A DNA stretch of 64,000 nucleotides from Ferrovibrio sp035304305. GTDB lineage: Bacteria > Pseudomonadota > Alphaproteobacteria > Ferrovibrionales > Ferrovibrionaceae. How positions within the stretch are numbered: position 1 is the first letter of the stretch; each line of letters begins with the position of its first letter. Positions 50,884-59,089 of the stretch are shown piece by piece. The translations under genes were made by a program, and so were the position numbers. The notes beneath the pieces are model-generated. The model saw only the letters and a program-made list of their open reading frames with translations. It made no database searches and was not told the origin of the DNA. The stretch is taken from the NCBI RefSeq assembly GCF_035304305.1, contig NZ_DATGQG010000152.1:20887-84886 (forward strand), read 5' to 3'.

Positions 50884-51371
50884 CCGAGGCTCGCGAGCTT
50901 TTGCAGCAGATCCAGAAGCTGTCGCTTGCCGGTCTCGCCGAGAACTTCCTCCAGGCGCCGCTCATGCTTCGTCTGCAGATGCTGCAGCGCTTCTGCCAGG
51001 AAAGCTTCACCTTGGGGCGTAAGGTACAGCGCATTGGAGCGCCGGTCATCGGGCGATGGCGCCCGGCGCGCCAGATTGCGATGCTCCAGTTCGTCGAGCA
51101 GCGCCACGAAATTCGCCCGGTTGATGCCGAGCGCCTCGCTGACCTGCGACTGCTTCAGGCCGGGATTCGCCTGGATAATCGCCAGCACCGAGAACTGCGC
51201 GGGGCGCAGCGCGAAGTCTTTCATCTTGACGATGAAATCCTGGAAAACGGCAAGCTGGGCGCGGCGCAGACTGTAGCCGACGAGTTCCGCCAGCGGGCCG
51301 AGGTGGACACTGGTGCCATCGCCGACGGGTCTGTCTTCGGCGGCCGAAGCCTTCGACGCGGTTGGTTTCAT
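50880..51371 (-). CDS. MarR-family transcriptional regulator
   Basis: A 163-residue winged-helix regulator. The DNA-binding region LKQSQVSEALGINRANFVALLDELEHRNLARRAPSPDDRR followed by SNALYLTPQGE is the standard MarR wHTH and wing. The ATG at 51371 was taken; a TTG at 51407 would add 12 residues. It is divergent from the thioesterase gene. MarR regulators of hydroxycinnamate genes (such as CouR, FerR, HcaR) respond to the CoA thioester, so a hydroxycinnamoyl-CoA ligand is plausible. It is the likely reader of the palindromes at 44454, 46874 and 51468. Confidence 0.88.
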   Translation of the reverse strand: MKPTASKASAAEDRPVGDGTSVHLGPLAELVGYSLRRAQLAVFQDFIVKMKDFALRPAQFSVLAIIQANPGLKQSQVSEALGINRANFVALLDELEHRNLARRAPSPDDRRSNALYLTPQGEAFLAEALQHLQTKHERRLEEVLGETGKRQLLDLLQKLASLG

Positions 51372-51467
51372 GGCAAGGGCTGTAGAAGATATCGCAGGAA
51401 GGTGCAACCGCGACCGGCGGGAAGGTGCGGAATTGACGGCATCCGGCCACCCCGATAGAAACAGGAA

Positions 51468-51489
51468 AATAGTTTGAGGACAAACTAAT
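51468..51489 (+). promoter_or_regulatory. MarR-type operator overlapping the thioesterase ribosome-binding site
   Basis: TAGTTTG (51470-51476) and CAAACTA (51481-51487) are perfect 7-bp arms around AGGA. The ribosome-binding site GAGGA lies across the spacer and the right arm touches the ATG at 51488, so a bound repressor would cover the leader itself. Confidence 0.68.
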
Positions 51490-51901
51490 GAAAACCAGCA
51501 TCTACCGCCTGACGGTCGAATGGGGCGATGCCGATCCGGCGCGGATTGTTTTCTATCCGAAGTATTTCACCTGGTTCGATGCCGCGACCCGCCACATGTT
51601 CACCAGCGCGGGTCTGAAGGTGCCCGACATCTATGACCAGCATGGCGTAATCGGCATGCCGATCGCCGAGGCGAATGCCAGGTTTCTTGCGCCCTCGAAA
51701 TTCGCCGACGAGCTGGAAGTCCATAGCGGCGTCTCGGAATGGAGCGACCGCTATTTCGTGGTCAGCCACAGGATCTACAATGCCGGGGTACTCAGCGTGG
51801 ACGGCTACGAGCGCCGGGTCTGGGCGGCACCGCATCCCGAGAAGCCGGGCCGCCTGAAGGCTTTGCCGGTTCCCGACGAAATCCGTGCCAGGCTGTCCTG
51901 A
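51488..51901 (+). CDS. 4-hydroxybenzoyl-CoA-type thioesterase
   Basis: A 137-residue single hot-dog-fold thioesterase. The N-terminal VEWGDADPARIVFYPKYFTWFDAATRHMF matches the 4-hydroxybenzoyl-CoA thioesterase signature; D16 aligns with the catalytic Asp17 of the Pseudomonas CBS3 enzyme. It would release 4-hydroxybenzoate or vanillate from the CoA ester produced by the thiolase, completing a beta-oxidative side-chain degradation. It is divergent from marR and its translation start is embedded in an operator. Confidence 0.9.
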   Translation: MKTSIYRLTVEWGDADPARIVFYPKYFTWFDAATRHMFTSAGLKVPDIYDQHGVIGMPIAEANARFLAPSKFADELEVHSGVSEWSDRYFVVSHRIYNAGVLSVDGYERRVWAAPHPEKPGRLKALPVPDEIRARLS

Positions 51902-51903
51902 AC

Positions 51904-52683
51904 TCAGGACATCGCCATGCGGATGCCGTCGGCAGCGTAGAGCAGCGGCGACAGAAAGCGCTGGCGCATCTCCTCGGCGCTGACCCGGGACACATGGCCG
52001 CTCACGTTCATCGCCGCCAGCACCCGTCCGGCCTGGTTGCGGATCGGCACGGCGATCGAGCGCAGGCCGATCTCCAGTTCCTGGTCCACCAGCGCATAGC
52101 CGTTCTGGCGCACCTCGCCGATGACACGGCGCAACGCGTCCGGTTCCGTCACCGTGTGCGGCGTCAGCGGCGCGAGACGGGCACGGGCGAGATAGGTGTC
52201 CAGTTCGGCCGGACGCAGGTCAGCCAGCAGCACGCGTCCCATGGAGGTGCAGTAGGCCGGCAACCGGGTTCCGATGCCCAGAGCCACCGACATGATCCGC
52301 TTGGTCGGCACGCGGGCGACATAGACGATGTCGTCGCCCTCCAGCACCGAGATGGAGCAGGATTCGTTCACCTGTTCGGTGAGCCGCTCCATGAAGGGTT
52401 GTGCCCGCTCCCAGAGATGCATTGAGGTGAGAAAGGCATAGCCGAGCTGCAGCACGCGCGGTGTGAGCCGGAAATACTTTCCGTCGCCGGTCACGTAGCC
52501 GAGTTCGCAGAGCGTCAGCAGATAGCGACGGGCGGCGGCGCGCGTCATGTCGGAGCGGCGCGCCACGTCGCTCAGGGTCATCTCGGGATGATCGCGGTCG
52601 AATGCGACAATGACGCGCAGGCCGCGGGCCAGCGAGGTCGAGAAATCGCGCGCGGCAATCCCGGTTGACACAGTCAGGTCCAC
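51904..52683 (-). CDS. IclR-family regulator, PcaR/PobR-like
   Basis: A 259-residue IclR-type regulator: an N-terminal helix-turn-helix (MTLSDVARRSDMTRAAARRYLLTLCELGYV) and a C-terminal effector domain (AYCTSMGRVLLADL, LVDQELEIGLRSIAVPIRNQAGRVLAAMNVSGH). These segments match the PcaR/PcaU/PobR group that controls protocatechuate and beta-ketoadipate genes. The start is taken as GTG at 52683; another GTG at 52671 is possible and neither has a good ribosome-binding site. It is divergent from pcaH, with a GTTCGATA box between them. Confidence 0.88.
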   Translation of the reverse strand: MDLTVSTGIAARDFSTSLARGLRVIVAFDRDHPEMTLSDVARRSDMTRAAARRYLLTLCELGYVTGDGKYFRLTPRVLQLGYAFLTSMHLWERAQPFMERLTEQVNESCSISVLEGDDIVYVARVPTKRIMSVALGIGTRLPAYCTSMGRVLLADLRPAELDTYLARARLAPLTPHTVTEPDALRRVIGEVRQNGYALVDQELEIGLRSIAVPIRNQAGRVLAAMNVSGHVSRVSAEEMRQRFLSPLLYAADGIRMAMS

Positions 52684-52693
52684 TTATTCTAAT

Positions 52694-52727
52694 GTTCGAT
52701 ATACAAATCTTTGTGCGGTAAACGCAC
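52694..52727. promoter_or_regulatory. PcaR-like box and GTGCG/CGCAC inverted repeat
   Basis: GTTCGATA (52694-52701) matches the start of the known PcaR site (GTTCGATAATCGCAC). Eleven bases on, GTGCG (52713-52717) and CGCAC (52723-52727) form an inverted repeat whose right arm equals the end of that site. Both lie in the 62-base gap between the iclR and pcaH genes. Confidence 0.62.
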
Positions 52728-52745
52728 TGAGTCAAGGGGAGGGTC

Positions 52746-53450
52746 ATGACGCTAATTGGATATAAAAGGGCGGCTGCCGGCACGCAGCCTGCCTATCTGC
52801 ATCCGCCCTATCAGTCCTCCGTGAAGCGGGCGCCGAGCCGGCCGCTGATCCTGCTGCCGCATACGCTGTCGGAAGTGACCGGGCCTGTTTTCGGCCATGA
52901 GCGGATCGGCCCGAACGACAACGACCTCACCAAGCAGCATGCCGGCGAGCCGATCGGCGAGCGCATCATCCTGAGCGGCCGGGTGCTGGACGAGGATGGT
53001 CGCCCGGTCCCGAACACGCTGATCGAGATCTGGCAGGCCAACTCAACGGGCCGCTATCGCCATGACAGGGACCAGCATGACGCGCCGCTGGACCCGAACT
53101 TCACCGGCTACGGTCGCACGGTTACCGACGACCAGGGGCGCTATCGATTCATCACGATCCGACCCGGTGCCTATCCCTGGCGAAACCACCACAATGCCTG
53201 GCGGCCGCAGCATATCCATTTCTCGCTGTTCGGCCCGAGCTTCCTGACCCGGCTGGTCACACAGATGTATTTCCCGGGCGATCCTCTGCTTCCGCTGGAT
53301 CCGATCTTCAACTGCGTCAGCGATGCGCGCGCGCGCGACAGCATGATCAGCAGCTTCGATCTGGAGACGACGGTGCCGGAATTCGCGCTCGGCTTCCGCT
53401 GGGACATCGTGCTGCGCGGACGGGACGCCACCCCGATGGAGAACAACTGA
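52746..53450 (+). CDS. pcaH: Protocatechuate 3,4-dioxygenase beta subunit
   Basis: A 234-residue intradiol dioxygenase subunit carrying the iron site. Tyr104 (GRYRH), Tyr143 (GAYPWRN), His156 and His158 (PQHIHFS) align, with a constant offset of four, with the Fe(III) ligands Y108, Y147, H160 and H162 of the Pseudomonas enzyme. With PcaG it opens the ring of protocatechuate to 3-carboxy-cis,cis-muconate. GGGGAGG precedes the ATG. It heads an operon running to pcaC and is divergent from the iclR gene. Confidence 0.96.
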   Translation: MTLIGYKRAAAGTQPAYLHPPYQSSVKRAPSRPLILLPHTLSEVTGPVFGHERIGPNDNDLTKQHAGEPIGERIILSGRVLDEDGRPVPNTLIEIWQANSTGRYRHDRDQHDAPLDPNFTGYGRTVTDDQGRYRFITIRPGAYPWRNHHNAWRPQHIHFSLFGPSFLTRLVTQMYFPGDPLLPLDPIFNCVSDARARDSMISSFDLETTVPEFALGFRWDIVLRGRDATPMENN

Positions 53451-53452
53451 CC

Positions 53453-54022
53453 ATGGCGCTCATTCCTACTGCTTCGCAGACCGTGGGTCCCTATCTGCAC
53501 CTGGGCCTGACAAACATCACGTTTCCGGACATTGCCAAGGATGCGTCGAAAGGCGAGGTCATCCTGATCAACGGGCGGGTTCTGGACGGCGAGGGGGAGC
53601 CGATACCGGATGCGCTGCTCGAATTCTGGCAGGCCAATGCGGATGGCAAATACGCCCATCCCGAAGACAGCCAGGACAAGCCCCTGGATGGCGGTTTTAT
53701 CGGTTTCGGCCGCGTGCCGACGGACGGATCAGGGCGGTTCAGCTTCCGCACCATCAAGCCCGGCCGGGTGCCCGGCCCGGGCAACAGCCTGCAGGCTCCG
53801 CATATCGTCGTCTGCCTGTTCATGCGCGGCATGCTCCGGCATCTCTATACGCGCATCTATTTTTCCGACGAGGCGTCGAATGCCGAGGATCCGGTGCTCG
53901 GCCTGATCGAGGATGCGGCCCGTCGCGATACACTGATCGCGCAACGGCAGAGCGGAAAGGCGGAATACAGCTGGACCATCGTGATGCAGGGTGAAGGAGA
54001 GACGGTCTTTTTCGACTGCTGA
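53453..54022 (+). CDS. pcaG: Protocatechuate 3,4-dioxygenase alpha subunit
   Basis: A 189-residue intradiol dioxygenase-fold subunit. TASQTVGPYLHLGL opens the protein, INGRVLDGEGEPIPDALLEFWQANADGKYAHP parallels the beta subunit, and APHIVVCLFMRGMLRHLYTRIYF follows. The iron-ligand histidine pair is replaced by Pro-His-Ile-Val, as expected of the non-catalytic alpha chain. Only 2 bases separate it from pcaH. Confidence 0.95.
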   Translation: MALIPTASQTVGPYLHLGLTNITFPDIAKDASKGEVILINGRVLDGEGEPIPDALLEFWQANADGKYAHPEDSQDKPLDGGFIGFGRVPTDGSGRFSFRTIKPGRVPGPGNSLQAPHIVVCLFMRGMLRHLYTRIYFSDEASNAEDPVLGLIEDAARRDTLIAQRQSGKAEYSWTIVMQGEGETVFFDC

Positions 54023-54060
54023 ACCATAAGGGCCGGAACGGCCCGCGAGAGGAGGAAACG

Positions 54061-55095
54061 ATGAAACTCAAGCACCTGTATCTGGCTGCGGCCGCAATCC
54101 TGGGCCTCTCCATGCCCGCCACGGCGCAGACCGTTGAACTGAAGATCCAGCATTTCCTGCCGGCCGGCGCGCCGTCGCAGAAATCCCTGATCGAACCCTG
54201 GGCGAAGGCCGTGGAAGCGCAGTCGGGCGGCCGCATCAAGTCGCGGATTTTCCCGGCCATGCAGCTCGGCGGCAAGCCACCCGAGCTCTACGACCAGGTG
54301 CGCGACGGCATCGTCGACGTGGTCTGGACCCTGCCGAGCTACACGCCTGGCCGCTTTCCGATGATGTCGGTATTCGAACTGCCGTTCATGATCAGCGATG
54401 CGAAGGCGACCACCAAGGCAGCCTGGGAATTCTACCAGACCTACGCCAGGGACGAATTCGCCGACATTCATCCGCTGCTGTTCCATGTGCATGCCCGCGG
54501 CGTGATTCATACCAAGGGCAAGGCGGTGCAGTCGGCGGACGACCTGAAAGGCCTGAAGCTGCGCGCACCCTCGCGTCCCGTCGGCGACGCGCTGGCGAAA
54601 TACGGTGCCACGCCGGTCTTCATGCCGGTGCCGCAGGCCCCCGAGGCACTGTCGAAGAATGTCGTCGAAGGCATCGTCGTGCCGTGGGAGGTCACCGTCT
54701 CGCTGCGTCTCTACGAGCTGACCGACCATCATACCCAGGTCACCGGTCCGCGCGGCCTCTACACCTCGGTCTTCCTTTACGGCATGAACAAGAAGACCTA
54801 TGAGGGGCTGCCGGCCGATCTGAAGAAGGTGATCGACGCCAACTCCGGTGCGGCACTGACCGACAGGATCGGCCAGGCCTGGGAAGATGTTGAAAAGCCC
54901 GGCCTCGAGGCGGCGCAGAAGCGCGGCAACAAGATCCTGACCATGCCGGCCGCGGAAGCCGCCAAGCTGCAGAAGATGGCGGAATCGGTCGCGGCCGACT
55001 GGGTTGCGGAAATGAACAAGGCCGGCAAGGACGGCGCCAAGCTGCTGGCCGCTGCCCAGGCCCTGATCGACAAGCATGGCGCAAAGACCAACTGA
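54061..55095 (+). CDS. TRAP transporter substrate-binding protein (DctP family)
   Basis: A 344-residue periplasmic binding protein with a signal peptide (LYLAAAAILGLSMPATAQ) and DctP-type motifs: GGRIKSRIFPAMQLGGKPPELYDQVRDGIVDVVW, and GLKLRAPSRPVGDALAKYGATPVFMP with the conserved Arg that binds the ligand carboxylate. It lies inside the pca operon, so a protocatechuate, hydroxybenzoate or hydroxycinnamate ligand is likely. TRAP systems for aromatic acids are known (for example TarPQM for p-coumarate). Confidence 0.92.
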   Translation: MKLKHLYLAAAAILGLSMPATAQTVELKIQHFLPAGAPSQKSLIEPWAKAVEAQSGGRIKSRIFPAMQLGGKPPELYDQVRDGIVDVVWTLPSYTPGRFPMMSVFELPFMISDAKATTKAAWEFYQTYARDEFADIHPLLFHVHARGVIHTKGKAVQSADDLKGLKLRAPSRPVGDALAKYGATPVFMPVPQAPEALSKNVVEGIVVPWEVTVSLRLYELTDHHTQVTGPRGLYTSVFLYGMNKKTYEGLPADLKKVIDANSGAALTDRIGQAWEDVEKPGLEAAQKRGNKILTMPAAEAAKLQKMAESVAADWVAEMNKAGKDGAKLLAAAQALIDKHGAKTN

Positions 55096-55102
55096 GGCCG
55101 GC

Positions 55103-55618
55103 GTGAGCGCGGCAGCGGCTGACAGGCCGCTGCCCGCCTTCGACCGGTTCTGCCGCTGGCTGGCAACGGCCGGCGGCTTCATTCTTCTGGTGGCGGCGAT
55201 CGTCACCGTTGTCAGCGTGCTCGGCCGCTATTTTCTTAACGCGCCGATCCCCGGCGATATCGAGATCGGCGGCTTCCTCATGGCCGCGGCCATCGCACTG
55301 TTCCTGCCCGAATGCCAGTTGCGCAAGGGCAACGTGATCGTCGACGTCTTCACCGTTGCCGCGCCGGTGAAGATGCAGGCGGCGCTGGACGCCGTTGCCA
55401 GCCTTACCGTGGCAGTGGCCGCCGCCGTGATCGCGTGGCGGATGGGAATCGGCATGGTGGAACTGCGCGCCGCACGCGACGAGACCATGGTGCTGCGCCT
55501 GCCGACCTGGATCGGCTTCATCGTCGTGGTGCCCTCGCTTGTTCTGCTTGCCGTTGCAAGTCTCATTGCGGCCTGGCGCGACGCCGGCATTTTCCGCCGC
55601 TCCGGAGCATCCCAGTGA
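55103..55618 (+). CDS. TRAP transporter small membrane subunit (DctQ family)
   Basis: A 171-residue membrane protein with four helices: GGFILLVAAIVTVVSVLGRYF, an amphipathic GGFLMAAAIALFLPECQLRKGNVIVDVF typical of DctQ, then two more. The GTG at 55103 is chosen because GAGG lies 5 bases upstream. The in-frame ATG at 55076 would overlap dctP by 20 bases and has no such site, but cannot be excluded. Its stop overlaps the dctM start (GTGA). Confidence 0.87.
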   Translation: MSAAAADRPLPAFDRFCRWLATAGGFILLVAAIVTVVSVLGRYFLNAPIPGDIEIGGFLMAAAIALFLPECQLRKGNVIVDVFTVAAPVKMQAALDAVASLTVAVAAAVIAWRMGIGMVELRAARDETMVLRLPTWIGFIVVVPSLVLLAVASLIAAWRDAGIFRRSGASQ

Positions 55619-56940
55619 CCAGTCTTGCCGTCGGCGGCCTTTTCATTGTCGCCATGATCCTTCTCATGGTGCTGCGCGTGCCGATCGCGCTGGCAATGAT
55701 TCTTGCCGGCGCCGGCGGCTACATCTCGCTGGCCGGCTGGCTGCCGTTCCTGAACCGCCTCAAGACCGGGCCCTATTACACGCTGTCCTCGGAAAGCTTT
55801 TCGGTCATCCCGCTTTTCCTGCTGATGGGGTATATCGCCTCGCGCTCGGGGATCAGCCGCTCGCTGTTCATCGGGATCAATGCCTTTCTCGGCCATGTGC
55901 GGGGCGGCCTGTCCATGGCTGCCGTCGGTGCCTGCGCGCTGTTCGGTTCGATCTGCGGCTCGTCGCTTGCCACGGCGGCCACGATGGGGCAGGTCGTCCT
56001 GCCGGAGATGAAGCGCTACGGCTATCACGGCGGCCATGCTACCGGCACGCTGGCGGCCGGTGGCACGCTCGGCATCCTGATCCCGCCCTCCATTCCTCTG
56101 ATCGTCTACTGCATTCTGGCGGAGCAGAACATCGCCAAGGTGTTCTTTGCGGCCATGCTGCCGGGCGCCCTGGCGGCGCTTGGTTACATGCTGGCGATCG
56201 CGGTCTATGTGCGGGTCAACCCTGCCGCCGGCCCGGCCTGCCCGCGAAGCGACTGGCGCGCGCGGCTGCAGGCTCTGCGCCACATGATTCCGATCCTGGC
56301 GCTGTTCGTGCTGGTGCTGGGCGGTATCTATACCGGCGTGTTCACGCCGACCGAGGCGGCCGCCTTCGGTACGATCGGCGCGCTGTTCATCGCCATCTTC
56401 CTGAACGGCATGCGCCTGCGCGGGCTGGTCGAAAGCCTGCAGGAGACCGCCATCAGTACCGGCATGATCTTCATGATCCTGATCGGCGCCGACATCTTCA
56501 ACTCCTTCATGGCGCTCAGCGGCGTGCCGCAGGCTCTTGCCGATGCCATCGGCCAGAGCGGCCTGTCGCCCATGATGGTGCTTCTGCTGATCCTGCTGGT
56601 CTATCTGGTACTCGGCTGCCTGATGGACTCGCTGAGCATGATCCTGCTGACCCTGCCGATCTTCCTCCCGGCCGTCATGGCGCTGGATTTCGGCCTCACC
56701 GCTGAGCAGACCGCCATCTGGTTCGGTATCCTGATCCTGATCGTGGTTGAGGTTGGCCTGATCACGCCGCCGGTCGGCATGAATGTTTTTGTCATCAACA
56801 AGCTGGCGCGGAACGTGCCGATGGGCCAGACTTTCCGTGGCGTGGTGCCTTTCCTGATTTCGGACGCGATCCGCGTGGGCCTGCTGGTCGCCTTTCCGAT
56901 CCTCACCTACGGCCTGCTGGAATGGACGAATTGGCGATAG
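55615..56940 (+). CDS. TRAP transporter large permease subunit (DctM family)
   Basis: A 441-residue, 12-helix permease of the DctM/ion-transporter superfamily. LLMGYIASRSGISRSLF, GSICGSSLATAATMGQVVLPEM, GTLAAGGTLGILIPPSIPLIVYCI and GLITPPVGMNVFVI are hallmark segments of sodium-coupled TRAP permeases. Start is GTG at 55615 overlapping the dctQ stop; the open frame continues upstream but overlaps dctQ. It ends inside the pcaB start region (19-base overlap), which ties the transporter to the catabolic genes in one transcript. Confidence 0.93.
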   Translation: MTSLAVGGLFIVAMILLMVLRVPIALAMILAGAGGYISLAGWLPFLNRLKTGPYYTLSSESFSVIPLFLLMGYIASRSGISRSLFIGINAFLGHVRGGLSMAAVGACALFGSICGSSLATAATMGQVVLPEMKRYGYHGGHATGTLAAGGTLGILIPPSIPLIVYCILAEQNIAKVFFAAMLPGALAALGYMLAIAVYVRVNPAAGPACPRSDWRARLQALRHMIPILALFVLVLGGIYTGVFTPTEAAAFGTIGALFIAIFLNGMRLRGLVESLQETAISTGMIFMILIGADIFNSFMALSGVPQALADAIGQSGLSPMMVLLLILLVYLVLGCLMDSLSMILLTLPIFLPAVMALDFGLTAEQTAIWFGILILIVVEVGLITPPVGMNVFVINKLARNVPMGQTFRGVVPFLISDAIRVGLLVAFPILTYGLLEWTNWR

Positions 56941-58289
56941 CCGGACCGGATCTGCTCGGACCTCTCTTCTACGGCGAAACCGCGCCGCGGCTGTTCAGCG
57001 ATGTGGCGCGCCTGCAGGCCATGCTGGATTTCGAGGCCGCGCTGGCCCGGGCCGAGGCAGGGGTCGGCATCATCCCGGCCACCGCTGTTGAACCTGTTGC
57101 GGCCCAGTGCAGGGCAGAGCTGTACGATATTGCGGCACTGGCGCGGGCCACGGCGACGGCCGGAAACCCGGCCATCCCAATGGTCAAGGCGCTCACGGAG
57201 AAGGTGAAGGCGCGCGACGCGGAAGCCGCGCGCTACGTTCACTGGGGGGCCACCAGCCAGGATGTCATCGATACCGGCTTGGTGCTGCAGCTGCGGCAGC
57301 TGCTCGATCTCCTGGAGGCCGATCTCGGCCGGCTTTCGGCTGCGCTGGCGAAGCTGGCGGACGAGCATCGCCGGACGCCCATGGTCGGTCGGACCTGGCT
57401 GCAGCATGCATTGCCGGTAACCCTTGGCCTCAAGGCCGCAGGCTGGCTTGACGTGATCGAGCGTCATCGTCTCCGACTGCAGGAGATCCGGCCCCGGCTG
57501 CTCGTGCTGCAATTCGGCGGCGCGGCGGGAACCCTCGCAGCACTGGGCGACAGGGGCCTCGCCGTTGCCGATGCGCTTGCCGTGGAATTGAAACTGGCGG
57601 CGCCGGTCCTGCCTTGGCATACGGCGCGCGACCGGCTGGTGGAATTCGGCTGCTGGCTCGGCCTTCTGACCGGCAGTCTTGGCAAGGTGGCCGGCGATGT
57701 CGCGCTCATGATGCAGACCGATGTGGCCGAAGCCTTCGAGCCGGCCGGCCCCGGCCGGGGGGGATCTTCCACCATGCCGCACAAGCGCAATCCGGTAACG
57801 GGCGCGGTGGTGCTGGCGGCCGCCACCCGGGCGCCGCAGCTCGTGGCGACGCTGCTGGCCGGCATGAACCAGCAGCACGAGCGGGGACTGGGCGGCTGGC
57901 ATGCCGAATGGGTTGCGCTGCCCGAGGTGGCGCAGCTGACGGCCGGCGCTCTCGCGCATATGGCCGAAACCATGACCGGTCTGGAGATTGATGCGGCCCG
58001 GATGCGCAGCAATCTGGACGCCACCAATGGCCTGATCATGGCCGAAGCGGTCATGATGGCGCTGGGTGCGAAAATGGGCAGGCTTGCCGCCCATGACCAT
58101 GTGGAAGAGTGTTGCCGCCGGGCCGCATCGGAAAATCGTCATCTGCGTGACGTGCTCGCCGGCGATGACGAGATCATGAAGCATCTCAGCGCGGCGGAGC
58201 TCGACCGGCTGTTCGACCCGCTGAACTACATCGGGGCGGCGCCGGATATGGTCGAGCGCGCACTCGCCGCCCGTCGGAAACAGGATTGA
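56922..58289 (+). CDS. pcaB: 3-carboxy-cis,cis-muconate cycloisomerase
   Basis: A 455-residue fumarase/aspartase-superfamily enzyme converting 3-carboxymuconate to 4-carboxymuconolactone. The superfamily signature GGSSTMPHKRNPVTG, AARYVHWGATSQDVIDTGL and LQFGGAAGTLAALGDRG are present. These segments match PcaB rather than adenylosuccinate lyase, and the flanking pca genes settle it. The start overlaps the permease gene by 19 bases. Confidence 0.95.
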   Translation: MDELAIAGPDLLGPLFYGETAPRLFSDVARLQAMLDFEAALARAEAGVGIIPATAVEPVAAQCRAELYDIAALARATATAGNPAIPMVKALTEKVKARDAEAARYVHWGATSQDVIDTGLVLQLRQLLDLLEADLGRLSAALAKLADEHRRTPMVGRTWLQHALPVTLGLKAAGWLDVIERHRLRLQEIRPRLLVLQFGGAAGTLAALGDRGLAVADALAVELKLAAPVLPWHTARDRLVEFGCWLGLLTGSLGKVAGDVALMMQTDVAEAFEPAGPGRGGSSTMPHKRNPVTGAVVLAAATRAPQLVATLLAGMNQQHERGLGGWHAEWVALPEVAQLTAGALAHMAETMTGLEIDAARMRSNLDATNGLIMAEAVMMALGAKMGRLAAHDHVEECCRRAASENRHLRDVLAGDDEIMKHLSAAELDRLFDPLNYIGAAPDMVERALAARRKQD

Positions 58290-58294
58290 CGGCC

Positions 58295-59077
58295 ATGCCC
58301 TATCTCGCCTGCCAGGATGGTGTCGAACTGCATTACCGTCTCGACGGTGACGACGCCGCGCCGGTACTGGTTCTCTCGAATTCGCTCGGCACAAATCTCG
58401 GTATGTGGGAACCGCAGATGCCGGCGCTGAAGCGGCACTTCCGTGTCCTGCGCTATGACGCCCGGGGCCACGGACAGTCCGGCCTGTCGCCGGCACCCTA
58501 TCAGGTGGACCGCCTCGGCAAGGACGTTCTGGTGCTGCTTGACGGGCTCGGCATCGACAGGGCGCATTTCTGTGGCCTCTCCATGGGCGGCATGACCGGG
58601 ATGTGGCTTGGCGTGCATGCGCCCATGCGCATTGATCGTCTCGTCCTGTGCAACACCGCCGCGAAGATCGGCACGCCGGACGTCTGGAACACGCGCATTG
58701 CCGCCGTGGAGAAGGGCGGCATGGCCGCGGTCCAGCCCGGAGTGATCCAGCGCTGGTTCACGGAAGCTTTCGTTGCTGCCCAGCCTGAGGCTGTTAACCG
58801 CATTGCCGCCATGCTGCTGGGGACCGCCCCCGAGGGTTACATGGCGGCCTGCGGTGCGGTGCGCGACATGGACCAGCGGCAGGCGATCACAGCAATCCGC
58901 CTGCCCACGCTGGTGATTGCCGGCAGCCACGATCTGGCGACTTCGGCGGCGGATGGCCGCGCCGTTGCCGATGCCATCCCCGGCGCGGAATATGTTGAAC
59001 TGCCGGCGGCGCATCTCTCCAACGTCGAATGCGCCGAAGCCTTCACCGATGCGGTGGTCCAATTCCTGACGAAGTGA
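58295..59077 (+). CDS. pcaD: 3-oxoadipate enol-lactonase
   Basis: A 260-residue alpha/beta hydrolase. VLVLSNSLGTNLGMWEPQMPAL is typical of PcaD, the nucleophile serine is in FCGLSMGGMTGM, and the acid and base are expected in AGSHDLATS and LPAAHLSNVECAEAF. It hydrolyses the enol-lactone to beta-ketoadipate. The ATG at 58295 is preferred to a TTG at 58286. It is not fused to pcaC, unlike PcaL of some bacteria. Confidence 0.94.
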   Translation: MPYLACQDGVELHYRLDGDDAAPVLVLSNSLGTNLGMWEPQMPALKRHFRVLRYDARGHGQSGLSPAPYQVDRLGKDVLVLLDGLGIDRAHFCGLSMGGMTGMWLGVHAPMRIDRLVLCNTAAKIGTPDVWNTRIAAVEKGGMAAVQPGVIQRWFTEAFVAAQPEAVNRIAAMLLGTAPEGYMAACGAVRDMDQRQAITAIRLPTLVIAGSHDLATSAADGRAVADAIPGAEYVELPAAHLSNVECAEAFTDAVVQFLTK

Positions 59078-59089
59078 GCGGGGCCGATT

